From positions 1,054,001 to 1,118,000 of the forward strand of contig NW_024468254.1 of NCBI RefSeq assembly GCF_002104995.1: a stretch of DNA of 64,000 nucleotides. The letters run 5' to 3'. The stretch's first letter is position 1; every line of letters starts with the position of its first letter. The notes beneath the pieces are model-generated. The model worked only from the letters and a program-made list of their open reading frames with translations, ran no database searches and was not told the DNA's origin. The DNA is from Linderina pennispora. Taxonomy: Eukaryota > Kickxellomycota > Kickxellomycetes > Kickxellales > Kickxellaceae. This document shows, in pieces, positions 58,594 through 64,000 of this stretch. The position numbers and the translations under genes were made by a program.

Positions 58594-59308
58594 AACTATT
58601 GGGATTAGTTCCGTCTTCATTTCACTTTGGCAGACATGACTTCTGGGGGGCTTGTTCATGCATCGAAGCTGTTGGAGGACTTTCCACATTCGGTTTTGGC
58701 TGTGCATGTCCCCCCTATGACGTCGTATCTTGACCGCCTCCTACCTTGCCTGTCAGTCGCCAGATGCCACCTACGTCGCCTGTTTTCCCGCACTCGCCCT
58801 CTCTACTTTTATCCCGGGGGAGGGGTACCATGAACAATAGATACCCAGACACACCGTCCGACCGCCCATCTTCGTTTTCGTCCACAGGAAAAGAACGCAA
58901 GTCTGCGGACAACCTGGCTGCAGCCTGTGCATATTCGTGCTGCATGATCACTGGCGTCCCTCTTTCTCATACGTCATGGCCACCCACCCGCACACATTGT
59001 TGTGTGCGAAGCATCCAGACCCAGGAGGGATTTATTTTCCACAGCACTCCGGCGTCCAGCTATTTCCCAGCTCATTTGCACTGGTTTCTCCTTTTTCGTT
59101 CCAGAGGCACATGCCTCAAGGGCTGGTGCAAGTCAGGACTCCTTTTCAGCTTTTTTCCTCTATTGACAAAAACCAGAAATGTTCGTTTCCCTTTTCTCTC
59201 CTATTTCCTACATGTCCAAAGTTTTTGTACTTTTTTAATATCCCTTTCTGGCGCTGTCCATCTTCCTGTTTCCAGACCCACCCTCTTTCCCTGTACACAT
59301 AGCCTAAC
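58594..59308. other. Intergenic, promoter of the zinc-finger microprotein
   Basis: Pyrimidine-rich towards 59300. Open frames overlapping it have no protein-like pattern. Confidence 0.45.
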
Positions 59309-59587
59309 ATGGCAAATAAGAAACAAGTCAGTTTCAAAATCGACCTGCCTCCATTGGCCGCCAATACCGTGCAGGCAGGACCCAAGCCCAAGGCAAAGTC
59401 AAAATCACCAAAGCCCAAGCCCGCGCAGGGCCAGGGCGATGTGCTGGACAGCATGTCCCGCTTCGAGCAGGAGTTTTATCTGTGCCCGTTTTGCGGCTTC
59501 CCGACATCCGACTACAAGGGTCAGATCCAGCATCTTGGCGAGTCGCATCCCTGGTACAGCCTGGAGATACATGCAAACATGAGATAG
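59309..59587 (+). CDS. C2H2-like zinc-finger microprotein, 92 aa
   Basis: Start MANKKQVSFKIDLPPLA. A Lys/Pro/Ser-rich basic linker (GPKPKAKSKSPKPKPAQ) is followed by one finger, YLCPFCGFPTSDYKGQIQHL through H, with spacing C-x2-C-x12-H-x4-H. The tail is short (WYSLEIHANMR). The finger resembles C2H2 but with few of the usual hydrophobic positions. A nuclear or RNA-linked adaptor is possible; function unknown. Convergent with the RING-H2 gene (154 bp between stops). Confidence 0.6.
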   Translation: MANKKQVSFKIDLPPLAANTVQAGPKPKAKSKSPKPKPAQGQGDVLDSMSRFEQEFYLCPFCGFPTSDYKGQIQHLGESHPWYSLEIHANMR

Positions 59588-59741
59588 GCCTTTGTCGAGC
59601 GTGGCCAGGAGGGGGCAGGAGCCCCGAGCACACAAAATGGATGTGGGCGCAGCTGTTGGCCGCTGCCAATGCTTGTTCAATTTCTCGCCTAAATGTTTTT
59701 ATGTTACTACCCACCAATGTATTTATCTGCACATGTGTAGT

Positions 59742-61982
59742 CTACTTGCCACGCTCAATGGGTACTGCCTCCGACCTGCAAATCGGACATCTGTTGGCGC
59801 CCTGGGTGAACCACGAGTCGCCGCACACCAGGTGCAGCCCATGGTGGCACTTTAGCACACGCAGTATGTCGCCGACCTCAAAGTCCTCCAGGCACACGGG
59901 GCACCGCTCAGCCGACACCAGATGCACGACAGCCGGCATACTGCCAGTGTCCACATGGCTTTCTTCCTGGTCGTCCTCGCCAACAATGAGCTTGGCAACC
60001 GACAACTCAGCGTCCTCCGCCGTGCCCCGCGTCTCGAGGCGGTATCTGGCCAGCGTCTTGTCAACCGCCTCCTGGCTCACCGTGTTCGACGACACCTCGC
60101 CGATGATATTCGCAATCTCCATGAACAGCTCGTAGTTGCCGCCCGACAAATTCATCTGCAGGTCCGTCGAACTCATGTCGTCCTGCAGCAGCTCGGGAAA
60201 CAGCTCGTATGTCACCATGGTCAACAGCAGCGGGTTGCCCAGCGTCATATCCTGAATGGTCACATATATCGAGAGGCCAGCGTTGTTTGGCGCCCCATCT
60301 CCAGGCGATGCCGGGGCGGTGTCTGCAGCGCTGGCTGGGGCTGTGCCTGCTGAGCCCGGACCGGCACCATCGGGTGTTTCCTGGCCCGCCTGCACCGTGC
60401 CCCCGCGCAGATGGCCGACAAAGTTCGGGACCAGCGAAGTGAGCCGCTGGCGCAAGCTCTCCATAACTGATTGCAGCCTGGGCACCGCCGGCTGCTCCGG
60501 CCCTGCAGCCTGTGGCCCCGCGTTAGCCAAGTCACGCGTCAGCCTGCTCGACAAGGCGTTCTCTGTGGCCTGGATATGCCGCTCAAGCGACTCGCTCATG
60601 TCGGGAGTATGTGCTCCGCTGGCGGTGCTGTTGTTGCTGCTCGACGAGGAAGTGGTGGCGGCCGTTGTTGTCGTAGTATCGGGACTGGCAAATGAAGAAG
60701 GCTCTGCATTCTCCGCCTGTGCCAGGCGGCTGAGCATATCGTGGCTCATCTGCAGGCCCAGGACAGCAATTGGTACCTCAATGTCACGGCGCTCGTCATG
60801 CATGGCCCGTGCAATTTGACGTAGCCGCCACAGCCTCTCGTCCCGCTCGTGGCGGACGCTATTCCGGCGCCGCTCGTCCAGCGAAAGAGGGCGCACAGGT
60901 TGCTGCTGTGCATTGTCGGTAGCTGCCGACTGGTCAGATGGCACCTGTGCAGTGCCTTCCGGGGTCTCGGCTGCTGCTGTCCCTGCTGTTGCTGCTGTTG
61001 CTGCTGCTGCTGCTGCCGCCGCCTGTGGGACCGACGGAGCCGTATTCAGCGAAAACATGGGCTGAAACTCGGGATTATGCGAGATGCTCAGGCGGTCGTA
61101 CTGCAGCAGCGCCTGTTCAATGGCGCCTGGCATCAAGAACATGCGGAATATCAGGCCAGATGATGACGACGCTGGCGATGACCCAGACTCACTGCCATCA
61201 GCGGCATCATCTGCCGCACCAGCCGAGGTTCCAGACGCATTGGAAGTCTCCTGACTGCCATCATCAGCAGCAGCAGGAGCAGAGGCGGGACTGGCCGCAG
61301 CCATCTCGACATCGCCGTCACCCGCCGCCGCTATATCCTGCTGACTGGCTGCCTGCGGCGACTGGCTTTCCTCCTGGTGCTGTTGTCGCTGGGTCACGCC
61401 CGACGCATAGGTCTCGAGCATGGCCAGAATAAATAGCGAGATGTGGTACGTCAGGCCAATCCGCCCCCTGGTGTCCATGTTGTAGCCGGGCAGCCGCTGG
61501 CGCACTTCCGAGTGCAGCGCCAAAAGCGAGTCCAGCATTCCGCGGTTGGCGATGGCAGTGTCGCGCACCAGCCGCCGCCGCTCAATCTCCTGGGATATCG
61601 AGTTCACCACCGAGCCGCCGATGACCCGCGCCAGGAGCTCGTTTCGCCGAATCCCCTCTCGCCGACCGGCATTCGGGGTCGTCGGCGATGCCCCCGCTGC
61701 CGAGTGGGGTGCTGCTGGCCCTGATGCTGGAGAAGTATCCGCGGGTGCATTGTTCGATTCCGTCGCTTGTGTAGTCCTTGCTGGGGTTGTTGTGTACGGT
61801 GAGTACCGGGTCGCTCTCTGCTGGTGCTGCTGCGGCCGTGCGGCCGTGCCTCGCACACTCGACGACTGCGCGCGCGCCGGGGTGTTTGCCCGTGAGGTGT
61901 AATCCCGCACTAATCGGCGATTCGGGCGGTCGTCATTGCCATTGCTACCGGGTGCATTCCACCGCGAGTAGGCCTGCCCCAT
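59742..61982 (-). CDS. RING-H2 ubiquitin ligase with predicted N-myristoylation, 746 aa
   Basis: C-terminal RING-H2 finger RCPVCLEDFEVGDILRVLKC, then HHGLHLVCGDSWF and RCPICRSEAV. All eight ligands are present with C-x-H-x2-H-x2-C spacing and the E2-contact Trp (W of DSWF). The N-terminus MGQAYSRWN has Gly2 and Ser6, matching an N-myristoylation signal. The middle is mostly disordered: Ser/Ala/Pro/Gln stretches and poly-Ala (GCN repeats near 60970-61020), with several helical blocks (RLARVIGGSVVNSISQEIER-like). An E3 ligase tethered to membranes is inferred. The substrate cannot be told. Start is the first ATG after a long AT-rich leader. Confidence 0.85.
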   Translation of the reverse strand: MGQAYSRWNAPGSNGNDDRPNRRLVRDYTSRANTPARAQSSSVRGTAARPQQHQQRATRYSPYTTTPARTTQATESNNAPADTSPASGPAAPHSAAGASPTTPNAGRREGIRRNELLARVIGGSVVNSISQEIERRRLVRDTAIANRGMLDSLLALHSEVRQRLPGYNMDTRGRIGLTYHISLFILAMLETYASGVTQRQQHQEESQSPQAASQQDIAAAGDGDVEMAAASPASAPAAADDGSQETSNASGTSAGAADDAADGSESGSSPASSSSGLIFRMFLMPGAIEQALLQYDRLSISHNPEFQPMFSLNTAPSVPQAAAAAAAATAATAGTAAAETPEGTAQVPSDQSAATDNAQQQPVRPLSLDERRRNSVRHERDERLWRLRQIARAMHDERRDIEVPIAVLGLQMSHDMLSRLAQAENAEPSSFASPDTTTTTAATTSSSSSNNSTASGAHTPDMSESLERHIQATENALSSRLTRDLANAGPQAAGPEQPAVPRLQSVMESLRQRLTSLVPNFVGHLRGGTVQAGQETPDGAGPGSAGTAPASAADTAPASPGDGAPNNAGLSIYVTIQDMTLGNPLLLTMVTYELFPELLQDDMSSTDLQMNLSGGNYELFMEIANIIGEVSSNTVSQEAVDKTLARYRLETRGTAEDAELSVAKLIVGEDDQEESHVDTGSMPAVVHLVSAERCPVCLEDFEVGDILRVLKCHHGLHLVCGDSWFTQGANRCPICRSEAVPIERGK

Positions 61983-62194
61983 TGTATGTATAGATAATGG
62001 CGCCTCTGGGCGGATATGTGATATAATGAGAGTGGTGTAAAATACAAGAAAAGAGGGTGGAAAAATATGTGTATTTGAAGAGAAGAAAAAGAAACCAATG
62101 CGCTAGAACTTTCTAACCACCTCGCACAAAGTGATCTGGCTTCTGGGGAAAAAAATTCCGCATCACACAAACTGCCAAGGGTAGAACATCACGT

Positions 62195-64000
62195 TTATTC
62201 AAAAGAAGTGACAACAACATAGCCGTTGCGGCACCCAACGACCAGCCGCGAGTCGTCCATAGCACTGGCGACATACTTCAGGTCGCGGACACCCTTGCCA
62301 ATAAGCACCGAGTCGTCCATGGCGGTGGACTTGCGCAGCGCCCGGTACAGCCTGTTCATGTCGCGCATGACTGCCTGGGCATCGCGCACCTGGCCGCGGT
62401 GGTCGACCACATCGACCGGGCGCTTGAACCGGCTCTCATAGTGCTTCTGGATATAGTACGGCGCCGAGTTGCTCAGCGCGTCGATGCCGAGATTCGGGTT
62501 CTGCACCGCATGGAACAGATCGGGGGTGCTCTGCTGCAGGAACTCGACCGCTGACCGCAGGTAATTCACAGAGAATGGGACGCGGCCAAAGTCAGGCACG
62601 TCGGTCGCATAGCGGATGGCAAACATGGAGCGCATGGCCTTGGCGCTCACTGCGTCCAGGTCGTTCAGATCCACAGGCTCGTCGTTGACCAGCATATGTG
62701 ACCACCCGGTCTCGTCCACAAGGTCTCCCTGGCCTTCGCCACCCCCAAACCCGCCCGGCATCTGCAACTCGAGCTCCTCGATGATATCTTTCAGCGCCTC
62801 CGCGTGTTCCCTGCTTGCGGGGCCCAGGTCCGTGCTTGCGTCGACGGGATACAGGCCCAGGCTCACTCCCAGCACAGCGTCGCTGGCGGGGTGCTCCGGA
62901 TCTTCCACCGGCGGCATCTCGCCGCCCCCCAGCTCGCAGATCCGTATAAACCCGTTGGCCTGGTACAGCACTCGCCGGAAATCCAAAGTCGCAATGTTGC
63001 CCTCCAGCTCGGCGAACCGCGAGTTGATGTTCAGGATATGGTACCGGTCGTTCTGCGGCGTGGTGTTTTGCCGCAGGCTCTGCATCCGCCTGCCGCCCAG
63101 TGCCGGTCCGTCGCGGTCGCCGATGATCTCGCTGTACATGCGCTCCACGTCGCGCTCAGACCGCAGCAGCTGCTTGAGCGTCTCGCGCCGCTCCTCATCG
63201 TAGGATTTGGTTGACGCAGCTGGAGTATGGCCAGCCGCTGACTCACCGCCATCGCCACTGTCTGCGCTGCCAGGGCTGTCAGGTGCCGCCACATTTCCGT
63301 CCACTGGTGGATTGCCCCTGTGGTCCTGTTCGTCCTCGGGACCGCCGATGAGCATCAGCTCCGAGATCGGCGGCAGCCCGTCAATTCCTGGCGGGTACAG
63401 CTCGTACTGCCCGAACGTGTATTTGCCGTACACACACAAATGCGACATATGCAAAAGCCTCATCGCATACGGCGCGCCCACATTGCCATGATAGATCAAC
63501 GGGTGCAACGGGGTGTTCAGTAGCGTGTCGATATCCCTGCGGGCCTTGGAGCGATCCGTCACTACAATGACGCCCGACTCATCGACGCTCAGCATATGGT
63601 TGTCATTGTCCAGCACAAACACCGCCGTGATCGCATACTGGTGCGCCGTCTGCAGCGCGTCCTCCAGTACCTCGCCGGTCTTGTGGTTCAGTAGCGTGAT
63701 CTGCGTGCCATGCCCAACCACAATAAACTCCATCCAAATATGCAATGACCCGATCCGCACGTCCTCCAGACGGAACTCGCGCAGGTGCTTGCCAGTCTCC
63801 AGATCATACACGTCGATGATGCCCGCTGCCGACGATGTGATCAGCCGGTTGGTCGACGGGAAGAAGTCAAACAGCTCGGGCCGATGCCGCAACCGCACCA
63901 CGCGCAGTTTCGGCTGGCACGGCTTGCCTGCCAGATTCACACACTCCAGGATCACTCCCGCCTCCTTCTCCGACAGGCTGCGCAGCATGCCGTTGCGCTC
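62195..64000 (-). CDS. Beta-propeller (WD40-like) protein, possibly F-box/WD40, 5' end beyond window
   Basis: Stop at 62195. The frame is open past an ATG at 63988 to the window edge, so the start is outside. WD40-like blades: RLITSSAAGIIDVYDLETGK, MEFIVVGHGTQITLLNHKTG, TAVFVLDNDNHMLSVDESGV with VIVVTD, and the final VASAMDDSRLVVGCRNGYVV. Blades are irregular, and a long acidic Gly/Asp-rich insert (residues about 220-300 of the visible part) interrupts the propeller. An F-box, if present, would be upstream of the window. No specific orthologue recognised. Confidence 0.65.
   Translation of the reverse strand, partial: ERNGMLRSLSEKEAGVILECVNLAGKPCQPKLRVVRLRHRPELFDFFPSTNRLITSSAAGIIDVYDLETGKHLREFRLEDVRIGSLHIWMEFIVVGHGTQITLLNHKTGEVLEDALQTAHQYAITAVFVLDNDNHMLSVDESGVIVVTDRSKARRDIDTLLNTPLHPLIYHGNVGAPYAMRLLHMSHLCVYGKYTFGQYELYPPGIDGLPPISELMLIGGPEDEQDHRGNPPVDGNVAAPDSPGSADSGDGGESAAGHTPAASTKSYDEERRETLKQLLRSERDVERMYSEIIGDRDGPALGGRRMQSLRQNTTPQNDRYHILNINSRFAELEGNIATLDFRRVLYQANGFIRICELGGGEMPPVEDPEHPASDAVLGVSLGLYPVDASTDLGPASREHAEALKDIIEELELQMPGGFGGGEGQGDLVDETGWSHMLVNDEPVDLNDLDAVSAKAMRSMFAIRYATDVPDFGRVPFSVNYLRSAVEFLQQSTPDLFHAVQNPNLGIDALSNSAPYYIQKHYESRFKRPVDVVDHRGQVRDAQAVMRDMNRLYRALRKSTAMDDSVLIGKGVRDLKYVASAMDDSRLVVGCRNGYVVVTSFE

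Noticed and set aside
1-64000. CRISPR arrays, prokaryotic operons, transposons with terminal repeats
   Set aside because: None seen; the window is a fungal chromosome segment and no transposase, reverse transcriptase or long terminal repeat was recognised.

Overview
The window is eukaryotic and fungal. It holds about 25 protein-coding genes, most of them single open frames. The introns I can place are short (65, 87 and 134 bp) with GTAAGY or GTACGT donors and TACTAAC-like branch sites. Fungal hallmark families are present: Gti1/Pac2 (WOPR) regulators, FunK1 kinases, OPT peptide transporters, HAP2/NF-YA, fungal-type Ser2 and Doa4. The intron-poor, GC-rich genes and the TKL and FunK1 families suggest an early-diverging fungus. 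A Coemansia-like member of Kickxellomycotina is my best guess, by inference only.

Layout. 1-1.4 kb: 5' part of COX18 and a roadblock dynein light chain, both minus. 3.9-11.2 kb: two WOPR regulators on the plus strand around a small secreted protein, each with a long upstream region. 11.4-15.4 kb: FAU1 and an intron-containing Ubp2-like deubiquitinase, divergent. 15.6-21.2 kb: a tiny ORF, uricase and a divergent OPT transporter. 21.5-22.5 kb: HAP2. 24-32.9 kb: three tandem OPT transporters with recent gene-conversion tracts. 35.3-45.4 kb: vacuolar Ca2+/H+ exchanger, Doa4-like deubiquitinase, an indoleamine dioxygenase-like protein with a mitochondrial-type leader, Rso55/MTRFR release-factor-like protein, GPI12 and a SAP-TKL kinase. 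46.2-53.2 kb: a FunK1 relic and two FunK1 genes. 53.8-64 kb: an SPX-ACT-phosphoserine phosphatase fusion, an F-box-like protein, a zinc-finger microprotein, a RING-H2 protein and a partial beta-propeller protein.

How the genes may work together: uricase and four OPT transporters would support scavenging of purine and peptide nitrogen, and GATA-type sites lie upstream of uricase. The most novel candidate is the single 677-codon frame at 53769-55802. It joins an SPX domain (inositol-pyrophosphate/phosphate sensor) to ACT modules and a complete phosphoserine phosphatase, suggesting phosphate-status control of serine synthesis. Two further candidates follow. One is a TKL kinase that lacks the VAIK lysine but carries a lysine in the glycine loop at the WNK position. 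The other is a neighbouring FunK1 pair in which one copy has a degraded nuclease-like motif and the other a degraded kinase HRD motif.

All domain calls come from reading motifs by eye. No database search was possible.
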